Shown: one piece after another, positions 1 through 6,130 of the stretch | Layout: every line of letters begins with the position of its first letter | Numbering within the stretch: position 1 is the first letter of the stretch | NCBI GenBank assembly: GCA_030630395.1 | Contig: DAOVNE010000074.1 | Span: 1 to 6,835, forward strand | Reading direction: 5' to 3' | Origin: Candidatus Eiseniibacteriota bacterium | Lineage (GTDB): Bacteria > Joyebacterota > Joyebacteria > Joyebacterales > Joyebacteraceae | DNA length: 6,835 nucleotides | The notes under the pieces: model-generated | Database searches by the model: none | Told to the model about the DNA's origin: nothing | Seen by the model: the letters and a program-made list of their open reading frames with translations, nothing else | Translations under genes and position numbers: made by a program

Positions 1-1215
1 GGGACAGCGGGAATACAGCTGATCGACGATTCGGTCAGTGAATCGTCCGGTTCGTCCATCACAATCGCCCACTCGATGCGAATCGAGCAGACGGGGAGTT
101 TCAATATCCCCGAAGGTGAGACGGAATCCTACGATGTCTACATATGGACTCAGACCTTCAATATCGATGGGACACTTGATGGCGACGCCATCGTCGGTAC
201 GCAGTGGGCAACAATCAACGGGACGCTGACTCAGGACCTGCTTGTATTCGCTCAGGACGTCACCATCAACGGTATCGTCGGCGATGACGTCCGTGTCTTC
301 GCCGAGAACGTCTACATCCACGGCACGATAAAGGGCGATCTTCTGGTTGGGGCCGCGAACCTGGTCATCTACGAAGACGCCGTCATCGAGGGCAGCCTCC
401 TCGCCGGGGCCGGTCGGATGACACATCGGGGAACCATCAAGGGCGACGCGAGAATCGGCCTGGGCGAGCTTACAATGGCCGGCGAGATCGGCGGCAACTC
501 AGAGCTCTTCACGGACGGCGGCATCACGCTTCTGGATGGAGCGTATATCGGTGGGGATCTCGTCTACGAGGGACCGACGCAGATTGATTTCGGGAACGTC
601 TGTTGCGGGTCGGTTACCTACAGAGAGCAGATTGCCACTGAGGATGATATCGCTGACGCTATCAGTTCCTTCGGACGCTTCAAGTCTGTCATGCATCTTC
701 TCGGGTTCATCGCTGCCATCATTGCCGGTAGCATCATAATCGCAGTGACGAGTGATCATGCAAAGAACACGGCCAACATCATCAGGACGAAGCCGCTCAA
801 GAGCCTGGGGATCGGGTTCATCGCCTTCATCTGCTTGCCGATCATCATCGTTCTCTCGATCGTTTTCATCATTACGATCCCATTCAGTTTCATGCTGGCG
901 CTGGCCTATCTCATCGCTCTCTACATCGCCAAGTTCTACGTGGCCATCTGGCTTGGCAGTGTGATCCTCAGACGAGGTGATGCGATCATGACGAAGTCAC
1001 CTGTTCCTCCAATGCTGCTCGGTCTCGTCGGTGTCTACATCATCACCGCGATACCTGTCATCGGGACGCTGTGCGGCATTGTCATCATCTTCTTCGGTCT
1101 CGGCGCGCTCCTGCAGCGGAAGGAGACCGGTCTGGCGAACGCGTTTGAGCCTGTACCAGTCGCCACCGAAGTAGGACTTCCGAGTGCATTCCCTGGAACC
1201 GGTACGGAGGGATAA
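1..1215 (+). CDS. Bactofilin-like beta-repeat protein with C-terminal membrane domain (5' end missing)
   Basis: The frame is open from base 1 with no stop upstream of the first ATG (base 76), and the residues before that ATG look like ordinary coding sequence, so the true start is probably left of the window. From about base 145 to 565 the protein is a run of roughly eight 17-18 residue units with a pattern like V-x-I-N-G-x-I-x-G-D-x-x-V-F; GTIKGD occurs twice. This is the signature of a bactofilin-type right-handed beta-helix (polymer-forming cytoskeletal family). After a Cys-Cys pair (about 601-606) come about five hydrophobic helices: roughly 691-753, 805-879, 883-966, 1006-1062 and 1066-1116. 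A short Pro/Gly-rich tail ends the protein. In known relatives with this layout an N-terminal signal peptide places the repeats outside the cytoplasm, anchored by the C-terminal helices; here the signal would lie outside the window. The exact role is unknown, and envelope scaffold is an inference. It is the first visible gene of an apparent three-gene operon. Confidence 0.85.
   Translation, partial: GTAGIQLIDDSVSESSGSSITIAHSMRIEQTGSFNIPEGETESYDVYIWTQTFNIDGTLDGDAIVGTQWATINGTLTQDLLVFAQDVTINGIVGDDVRVFAENVYIHGTIKGDLLVGAANLVIYEDAVIEGSLLAGAGRMTHRGTIKGDARIGLGELTMAGEIGGNSELFTDGGITLLDGAYIGGDLVYEGPTQIDFGNVCCGSVTYREQIATEDDIADAISSFGRFKSVMHLLGFIAAIIAGSIIIAVTSDHAKNTANIIRTKPLKSLGIGFIAFICLPIIIVLSIVFIITIPFSFMLALAYLIALYIAKFYVAIWLGSVILRRGDAIMTKSPVPPMLLGLVGVYIITAIPVIGTLCGIVIIFFGLGALLQRKETGLANAFEPVPVATEVGLPSAFPGTGTEG
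1206..1211 (+). promoter_or_regulatory. Ribosome binding site of the phosphatase gene
   Basis: GGAGGG lies 7 bases before the ATG at 1219, inside the last codons of the upstream gene. The strong match and good spacing fix the phosphatase start and indicate that both genes are read from one transcript. Confidence 0.75.
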
Positions 1216-1218
1216 CCG

Positions 1219-2550
1219 ATGAGTCGAGGTACACGCGGCACCTCATCTCAGGTACTTTCCCGGAGGCTCACCTTCAAGACGATCCTTCTCTGGGCGCTTG
1301 CAGCCAGCACTGCGGGCCTGGCGATCGGTCTGGCGATTCAGGTGTTCTCCGGGAGTGAAGGCGGCGTAGCGCGCTCGCTCATTCCGATGAGCATTGTGTT
1401 CGCCAATGTTGCGGTCTTTGCAGCGGTGCTTACAGTGCGGTACGTGCTTCCGAAGATGAGTGGATTCCCGGTCTATGTTCGCTTCCCGCTCGCTGTCATC
1501 ACACTGATTGCGGCAGGCGTGTTTGGAAGCGGCCTGACCATCCTCATCAACCCGCTGGTCGTTCTCTACCAGATGCGGAATGCTCTCATGATCGTGACCG
1601 TGAACGGAGTCCTCGCGCTTACGATCGGAGCCATCACGTACAACTACGAGCTTCTGAGGCAGCAGATCGAGACGGTCGTGGCTGAGCGAAGCAAGTTGGA
1701 GCAGGAGATGGAGATTGCACGGACGATCCAGACGCAGCTCCTGCCGAAGAGCTTCCCCGACCCGCCCGGCTGGGACATATACGGATTCAGCGTTCCCGCA
1801 AGGCACGTGGGTGGCGACTGCTTCGATGTCATCGATATGACTGATGGGAAGTTTGCCATCACGATCGGCGACGTGGCTGGAAAGGGAACTCCGGCTGCGA
1901 TCCTCATGGCGAATGTCCAGGCTGCCGTCCGGGCTCTGGCTGAAAGCGGAGTGAGGCCTAAGGAGCTGATGCGGCACGTCAACCGGATCGCTTACAGCTA
2001 CACGGGAGACAGTGAGTTCATCACGTTCTTCTACTGCGTGCTCGATACGAAGGCTGGAGAGATCCGCTACGTCAACGCGGGGCACAATCCGCCGTGCGTT
2101 CTCCGCTCAAACGGAGAGAAGGAGTTTCTCGGCAAGGGTGGGTTGATCGTCGGCATCATGCCGGACGTCGAGTATGAGGATGCAGTTATCACGTTGGGTT
2201 TGGGCGACAGCCTCGTTCTCTTCACGGACGGTGTGACGGAGGCGCTGAACCCGCACGAGGAGATGTTCGGAGACGAGCGGCTCGAGGCTCTTCTGGTTGA
2301 ACATCGCCATCTTGGCGCTCATGACATAGAAGAGCGCGTCTATGCCGAACTCAAAGGTTTTGTAGCTGGGGCCGCGCAGGCAGACGACATCACGATGGTT
2401 GCCGTCAAGTGCTACGCGGACGCAGCTCAGATCTCGGATCCCCCCCGAGAGGCCAATGGTGGGCTCTCTGCCGCGCGAGGTGTTTCCTCCGGGAATCACC
2501 TTAGAGAGCCCGCCGAGGCTGCCGATTCAACGGAGATGCTTATATCATGA
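1219..2550 (+). CDS. Membrane-anchored PP2C/SpoIIE-type serine phosphatase (RsbU-like)
   Basis: This 443-residue protein is predicted to be a metal-dependent Ser/Thr phosphatase. Relatives such as RsbU and SpoIIE dephosphorylate STAS-domain anti-anti-sigma factors. Four hydrophobic helices lie at about residues 20-42, 53-73, 87-112 and 122-141. A charged, probably coiled-coil linker (about 143-172) ends in the typical 'IQTQLLP' entry to the catalytic domain. The catalytic motifs are all present: GGDCFD (198-203), GDVAGKG (217-223), NAGHNPP (286-292), FTDGVTEA (335-342) and DDIT (389-392). These supply the metal-binding aspartates D200, D218, D337 and D389/D390, so the enzyme should be active. 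No HAMP, PAS or GAF sensor is visible, so the membrane part itself may be the sensor. After about residue 397 there is a low-complexity tail of some 45 residues, starting near a run of seven C. It begins 3 bases after the upstream stop with a strong ribosome binding site. No STAS protein or switch kinase is encoded in the window, so the substrate is unknown. Confidence 0.93.
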   Translation: MSRGTRGTSSQVLSRRLTFKTILLWALAASTAGLAIGLAIQVFSGSEGGVARSLIPMSIVFANVAVFAAVLTVRYVLPKMSGFPVYVRFPLAVITLIAAGVFGSGLTILINPLVVLYQMRNALMIVTVNGVLALTIGAITYNYELLRQQIETVVAERSKLEQEMEIARTIQTQLLPKSFPDPPGWDIYGFSVPARHVGGDCFDVIDMTDGKFAITIGDVAGKGTPAAILMANVQAAVRALAESGVRPKELMRHVNRIAYSYTGDSEFITFFYCVLDTKAGEIRYVNAGHNPPCVLRSNGEKEFLGKGGLIVGIMPDVEYEDAVITLGLGDSLVLFTDGVTEALNPHEEMFGDERLEALLVEHRHLGAHDIEERVYAELKGFVAGAAQADDITMVAVKCYADAAQISDPPREANGGLSAARGVSSGNHLREPAEAADSTEMLIS

Positions 2551-4445
2551 CCAACTCCCGGGCGCTTCCCATGGAAGGACACATGTTGCATCAGAGAAGG
2601 CTGGTCACCGGAATAGCCGTTTCCGCCATGCTCCTGATTGCCACCGGACTCTGTAGGGCGGAGTCTATCGACCCGTACGCCGTGATGGAGGAACACATCG
2701 AGGCGCTCGGCGGAATGGATGCCGTTATGGCCGAGAAGACGACTCACCTCACGGCGACGATAACCCTCCCGGGTCTCTCCGGCACGATTGAGCAGTGGAC
2801 GATGTATCCCGGGATGGAGCGTGTTGAAGTCGATCTGAGCGTTATCAGACAGACGAACGGCGACAACGGAGATGTGATGTGGGCGCTCGACACCAATGGG
2901 AAGCTCCAGATCACGCGTGACGAGGCGGCTCTCACGAGGCGTATCGTGGATGCCGCAATGAGCGAGTACGAACACCTGGATCGTGATTCAAGCATCTTCT
3001 CGCTCTCATACGACGGCGCCGATGATGTGGGCGGTGCTGCGTGCCACGTGCTTCGCGTGGAGAACAGCCTGAACGATGATGTCACCCTGTTCTACATTGA
3101 CACATCGACGCATCTCCTGGTGAAAGAGAGCAGCATCCTCCCCGACGGGATTTCACATTCCATCTTCTCGGACTACAGGGACGTGGGCGGCGTGCAGCAC
3201 GCCTTCCGCTCCGATACCGAGCTTCTTCCCATCGGTCAGACGCAGACCGTCATCACAACTACGTTTGATGTGAACCCTGAGATCGACCCATCGATCTTCG
3301 ATCCCCCAACGGACGGCGCCGGCGATTACGTGTTTGCGAACGGCGCGAGTTCGGAGAACGTCCCGATGCGCTTCATAGAGAACCACATCTACATGACCGT
3401 CAATGTCGACTGCCGTGAGAGCACCTGGGTTCTCGACACCGGCGCGAGCATGAGCGTGATTGATGAGACCTACGCCCGCGAGCTTGGGCTTGAGCCCGAG
3501 GGCCAGGTGAAGGGAGGTGGCGCAGGTAACACGGTCGATGTCTCGTTCGTGGATCTGCCGCCCTTCTCCATCCAGGGGATCGAATTCGGAGAACAGACCG
3601 TGGCTGCCATCGATATCGCAGGTCTCTTCGAACGGACAGGGGATCTGGAAGTGGCAGGCATCCTGGGCTACGACTTCCTCTCGAGGTTCGTGACTCGCGT
3701 CGACTACGCCAACGAGCTTCTGTCGTTCTACGATCCATCGTCCTTCGTCTATGACGGCCCGGGCGTGACGATCGACGCACCCTTAAGCGGCAACACCTTC
3801 ACCATTCCCATGAGCGTCGATGATGTCTACGCGGGGAGATGGAGCCTTGACCTCGGGGCCAGCGGCGAGACCTTCCACTACCCCTACGCGCACGCGAACG
3901 GCCTGCTTGACCGTGACGGCGTGGACCGTATCGCGTTCGGCGCAGGCGGCAGGTTCGCCGTGCGTGGGGTCCGTTTCGAAACGGTGGAAGTGGCTGGTTA
4001 TGCGTTGGACGAGCCGCTGATCGGAGTCCCGACAACCGCACTGAAGGGCGCATTCAGCAGAAGCGAACTCATTGGAAACCTTGGGAACCGACTCCTCAGG
4101 AACTTCGTCATCCACCTCGACTACGAGCGCCAGCAGGTTGTCTTCGAGGTGGGCGAGGACTTCGCCAGGGAGTTCCCGCCGGACAGGTCCGGTCTGCAGC
4201 TCTGGCGGCCGGAGGGTGATGACGTGGTCGTGCTCTTCGTCGCACCCGGTACGCCTGCCGATCGGGCGGGACTCAGAGAGGGCGACGTGGTCCTGGCGAT
4301 CAACGACATAGGTGTAGAGCACTTGGGCGGGCTCATCGCGCTGCGCGAGCTCATGCGCGCGGATCCCGGCACAAGGTATGAGATCGATGTTGTGCGGGAG
4401 GGCAGGCACAGGACGCACAAACTCAAGTTGGGTGATCTGCTCTAG
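2547..4445 (+). CDS. Exported LolA-like / tandem retropepsin-like aspartic protease / PDZ protein
   Basis: The protein has 632 residues from the ATG at 2547, which overlaps the phosphatase stop (ATGA). An in-frame ATG at 2583 gives a tidier signal peptide: basic HQRR, a hydrophobic core, and a likely cut after Cys-Arg-Ala at residues 36-38. I keep the longer form because of the overlap; the shorter one (620 residues) is about as likely. Residues about 43-253 resemble LolA-like or DUF-type lipoprotein-carrier folds (E-A-L-G-G near the start, then 'SDYRDVGGVQHAF'). A first retropepsin-like domain, about 278-396, carries the catalytic motif DTGAS (297-301) and the C-terminal signature 'ILGYDFLSRF'. 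A second, about 408-535, has DLGAS (435-439) at the equivalent place and 'LIGNLGNRLLRNF' later; its Thr-to-Leu change probably weakens or abolishes that half-site. A PDZ domain follows at about 547-630, with 'GTPADRAGLREGDVVLAINDIGV'. It probably acts in the periplasm, with PDZ binding exposed peptide ends. The substrate is unknown, and proteolytic activity is not assured. Confidence 0.88.
   Translation: MTNSRALPMEGHMLHQRRLVTGIAVSAMLLIATGLCRAESIDPYAVMEEHIEALGGMDAVMAEKTTHLTATITLPGLSGTIEQWTMYPGMERVEVDLSVIRQTNGDNGDVMWALDTNGKLQITRDEAALTRRIVDAAMSEYEHLDRDSSIFSLSYDGADDVGGAACHVLRVENSLNDDVTLFYIDTSTHLLVKESSILPDGISHSIFSDYRDVGGVQHAFRSDTELLPIGQTQTVITTTFDVNPEIDPSIFDPPTDGAGDYVFANGASSENVPMRFIENHIYMTVNVDCRESTWVLDTGASMSVIDETYARELGLEPEGQVKGGGAGNTVDVSFVDLPPFSIQGIEFGEQTVAAIDIAGLFERTGDLEVAGILGYDFLSRFVTRVDYANELLSFYDPSSFVYDGPGVTIDAPLSGNTFTIPMSVDDVYAGRWSLDLGASGETFHYPYAHANGLLDRDGVDRIAFGAGGRFAVRGVRFETVEVAGYALDEPLIGVPTTALKGAFSRSELIGNLGNRLLRNFVIHLDYERQQVVFEVGEDFAREFPPDRSGLQLWRPEGDDVVVLFVAPGTPADRAGLREGDVVLAINDIGVEHLGGLIALRELMRADPGTRYEIDVVREGRHRTHKLKLGDLL
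2575..2579 (+). promoter_or_regulatory. Possible ribosome binding site for the internal start at 2583
   Basis: AAGGA sits 3 bases before the in-frame ATG at 2583, a short spacing. The competing start at 2547 has GGAG at 2532-2535, 11 bases away, a long spacing. Neither site is ideal, so the sequence leaves the start open. The signal peptide shape favours 2583 and the stop/start overlap favours 2547. Confidence 0.35.
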
Positions 4446-4456
4446 CGGCTGACGCA

Positions 4457-4480
4457 ACGGGGCCCCGAAAGGGGCCCTGT
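4457..4480 (+). terminator. GC-rich hairpin ending the three-gene operon
   Basis: Two 10-base arms (4457-4466 and 4471-4480) pair around a GAAA loop. The core is a perfect GGGCCCC/GGGGCCC stem, extended by one G-T wobble and two normal pairs. It starts 11 bases after the protease stop codon. The following bases (CCCGTTCTGG) are not a proper T run, so it may act as a weak or Rho-assisted terminator, or as a 3'-end stabilising hairpin. Confidence 0.65.
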
Positions 4481-4580
4481 CCCGTTCTGGCCGGCCATCT
4501 GCCTGGCTGTCGACTGAGCGCGGATTCATCTGTAACCCGGGCGGCAGGTGCGTTGTCTAAGAAGGCGTGAAATCTCCCCC

Positions 4581-4609
4581 TTGAGCTCGTGGTCGCCCTG
4601 TCCTAGTAT
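4581..4609 (+). promoter_or_regulatory. Sigma70-like promoter of the 4645 gene
   Basis: TTGAGC (4581-4586) and TAGTAT (4604-4609) are separated by exactly 17 bases; each matches the consensus at four of six positions. The expected start of transcription is near 4616, giving a leader of about 30 bases with GGAG (4634-4637) 7 bases before the ATG. Its position after the operon hairpin and before a new gene supports a real promoter. If the organism uses a divergent consensus this call weakens. Confidence 0.5.
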
Positions 4610-4618
4610 GAGGACAGG
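4597..4618. promoter_or_regulatory. Inverted repeat over the -10 box, candidate operator
   Basis: CCTGTCCT (4597-4604) and AGGACAGG (4611-4618) are perfect inverted copies separated by six bases. The repeat covers the predicted -10 element and the expected start of transcription, where a bound repressor would block RNA polymerase. It could instead be a chance dyad or, if transcription starts further upstream, a small RNA hairpin. Confidence 0.4.
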
Positions 4619-4644
4619 AGTCGGTCCGGGCTTGGAGCAGCAAG

Positions 4645-6000
4645 ATGAGCAGGGAAGGAACGAGCCTCTTCGCAGTCGTGACCATCGCGGCCGTACTCGC
4701 CGGGGCGCCGCAGTGCGTACCGGCACAGGAGCCGACGGCGACAGAGCCCACCGCGGTCGAGTCCACGGCGACGACTCTCAAGGCTACATCGGCTGAGCCC
4801 ACGGCGACAGGGCCGGCGCCGGCTGAGCAGCTCTATGATGTTCTCGCCCTTGACGCCCTGAGCTCCGCCCTGTGGCCCGACTGGGATATCTCCGCCACCC
4901 TTTCCGATAGCCTATCCCCGATGCCTGAAGGGAGCCTTCCCTTCGCATTTCAGACGGCCTTCTCCGCATACCAGTCAGGACAATGCCCCGAGATGAGCGA
5001 GTGGCTCGACTTCGGCGCTGGATTCCCCTCCATTCCGCGCAACCTGGTTCTCGTCGATATCGAATGCGAGCTTCTCGCCACGGCTCTGGCGGCGCCGCCG
5101 GAATCACTCGAGGCCATCGCCCGGGACTTCGTCAGTGTGAGAGGATTCCGACGCGCCGGGATCACAAGGCGCTTCGTGGACTATGAGCGCCACCGCGAGC
5201 ACATCATCGGCACTGCGACCTACATTGGTATCACATGCGAGGATGCGGCGCCACGTTACCTCGAGGACGGAGCCCTGCCTCCTCCCGAAGCTCTGCTTGG
5301 GACCTCTGAATGCACGGCGGACCTGTTCAACGCGGCGCGTGACATCAACTGGTACAAGGGGAAGCGATTCAGGTGTACGGGCGCTGCCATCTGCCTCCTC
5401 CTGGACCGGATCGAACCCGGTTGGAAGACGACTGTATCCGAACGCTGTCTCGACCCCTACGCAATCCTCTGGAATCACTTCTCCGGTGGGTCGCCGAACG
5501 TCACGCGCCTTCTCGAGCGACACGGGTTTGCGGGTCGAGAGGAAGCCGCCGCGGCGTTCATAGATGAAACCAAGTCCGGTCCCGAGAGGCTCTTTGACGA
5601 GATCACTCTGCGCGGGGACTCGCTCTTCATCGTCAATACCGAGCAACTTGTGAGCACGACCGTCTCGTACGATCGTGAGAACATCGCAGAGGTTGACACA
5701 CACCGGGCCGTCCACAAGCGGATCCTCAAGATCGAGTACTCAGGCGGGTCGCACGTCTACATCGCGGGCCGCCCCACTGCCGTCGTGCTCGGACAGGATG
5801 AGTTCGATTTCCGGCAGCTGATATTCGAGGCTCCGGACGAGTACACGATCACCGTTGGGGGGGAGCCGTTCACTCCTGTGTACGGCATAAACCACCTGAA
5901 CGGAACTCTGTCGGTCGTGGCCCAAGGCGTGGATATCGAGGTTCAGGACGCTGTCGTAGTGGTGGCGAAAGGCAGGATCTCGTTCCTGCTGCATCGTTAG
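4645..6000 (+). CDS. Exported protein of unknown function with EPTAT-repeat linker
   Basis: I do not recognise this 451-residue protein. It starts with a signal peptide (hydrophobic stretch about residues 8-20, likely cut after V-P-A at 25-27). A low-complexity Thr/Ala/Glu/Pro linker (about 29-61) follows, containing EPTAT, EPTAV, ESTAT and again EPTAT, and looks like a flexible spacer. Residues about 62-310 appear mainly helical and hold seven Cys (114, 141, 198, 223, 244, 250, 268), which could form disulfides after export. From about 315 to the end the sequence is beta-rich (alternating hydrophobic residues, 'VYIAGRPTAVVLG', 'LSVVAQGVDIEVQDAVVVV'), suggesting a separate C-terminal beta domain. 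No catalytic motif or membrane anchor is evident beyond the signal. The ATG has GGAG 7 bases upstream and a promoter of its own, so the gene seems to be transcribed separately from the operon to its left. A run of seven G at 5857-5863 lies within the coding sequence but the frame continues smoothly. Confidence 0.85.
   Translation: MSREGTSLFAVVTIAAVLAGAPQCVPAQEPTATEPTAVESTATTLKATSAEPTATGPAPAEQLYDVLALDALSSALWPDWDISATLSDSLSPMPEGSLPFAFQTAFSAYQSGQCPEMSEWLDFGAGFPSIPRNLVLVDIECELLATALAAPPESLEAIARDFVSVRGFRRAGITRRFVDYERHREHIIGTATYIGITCEDAAPRYLEDGALPPPEALLGTSECTADLFNAARDINWYKGKRFRCTGAAICLLLDRIEPGWKTTVSERCLDPYAILWNHFSGGSPNVTRLLERHGFAGREEAAAAFIDETKSGPERLFDEITLRGDSLFIVNTEQLVSTTVSYDRENIAEVDTHRAVHKRILKIEYSGGSHVYIAGRPTAVVLGQDEFDFRQLIFEAPDEYTITVGGEPFTPVYGINHLNGTLSVVAQGVDIEVQDAVVVVAKGRISFLLHR
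4729..4809 (+). repeat. Imperfect 15-base repeats coding for EPTAT-like pentapeptides
   Basis: Four 15-base units at 4729-4743, 4744-4758, 4759-4773 and 4795-4809 encode EPTAT, EPTAV, ESTAT and EPTAT. The first and last differ at one base (CCG versus CCC). The 21 bases between the third and fourth units encode TLKATSA, possibly a decayed copy. The tract is in frame and probably arose by tandem duplication, so its length may vary between strains. Confidence 0.75.
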
Positions 6001-6042
6001 AGGGCGGCGCGCGCCCCGGACCCAGTCACGACCCAGCTGAAC

Positions 6043-6077
6043 GAGAAAGGCAGGCCACTTCCGTGACCTGCCTTCTC
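6043..6077. terminator. Hairpin between convergent genes, possible two-way terminator
   Basis: The arms 6043-6058 and 6063-6077 pair through GAGA/TCTC and AGGCAGG/CCTGCCT, with one bulged A and one mismatch, closed by CAC/GTG around a TTCC loop. The hairpin lies 42 bases after the stop of the + strand gene and 53 bases beyond the stop of the - strand gene, where a shared terminator is expected. Neither side has a long T run. Confidence 0.6.
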
Positions 6078-6112
6078 TTCGGACTTGCTTCCTGGGGGGA
6101 TTAGAGTCCGTA

Positions 6113-6129
6113 CTCCGGATTCGCCGGAG
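6113..6129 (-). terminator. Small hairpin directly after the - strand gene
   Basis: CTCCGG (6113-6118) and CCGGAG (6124-6129) form a perfect six-pair stem with a five-base loop, one base beyond the stop codon of the - strand gene. It may be part of that gene's termination signal. It is short and lacks a T tract, so chance is possible. Confidence 0.35.
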
Positions 6130-6130
6130 G

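Noticed and set aside
1243..2085. Open frame of 280 codons on the - strand
   Set aside because: It lies wholly antisense to the phosphatase, whose motifs are unmistakable. The translation is rich in Arg, His and Asp without domain structure, as expected of a shadow frame in GC-rich DNA.
2399..2656. Open frame of 85 codons on the + strand bridging the phosphatase end and the protease start
   Set aside because: It overlaps both real genes in another frame and shows no recognisable domain; it matters only if the seven-C run slips.
4488..4497. TGGCCGGCCA palindrome
   Set aside because: A ten-base GC palindrome is likely by chance in this composition and has no link to a promoter or gene start.
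3783..4529. Open frame of 248 codons on the - strand
   Set aside because: It is antisense to the second protease-like domain and the PDZ domain and runs through the terminator hairpin; its composition is not protein-like.
5104..5715. Open frame of 203 codons on the - strand
   Set aside because: It is antisense to the 4645 gene, with no signal peptide, motif or convincing ribosome binding site.
5857..5863. Run of seven G in the 4645 gene
   Set aside because: The frame continues smoothly on both sides, with beta-strand-like sequence before and after, so I see no sign of a frameshift.
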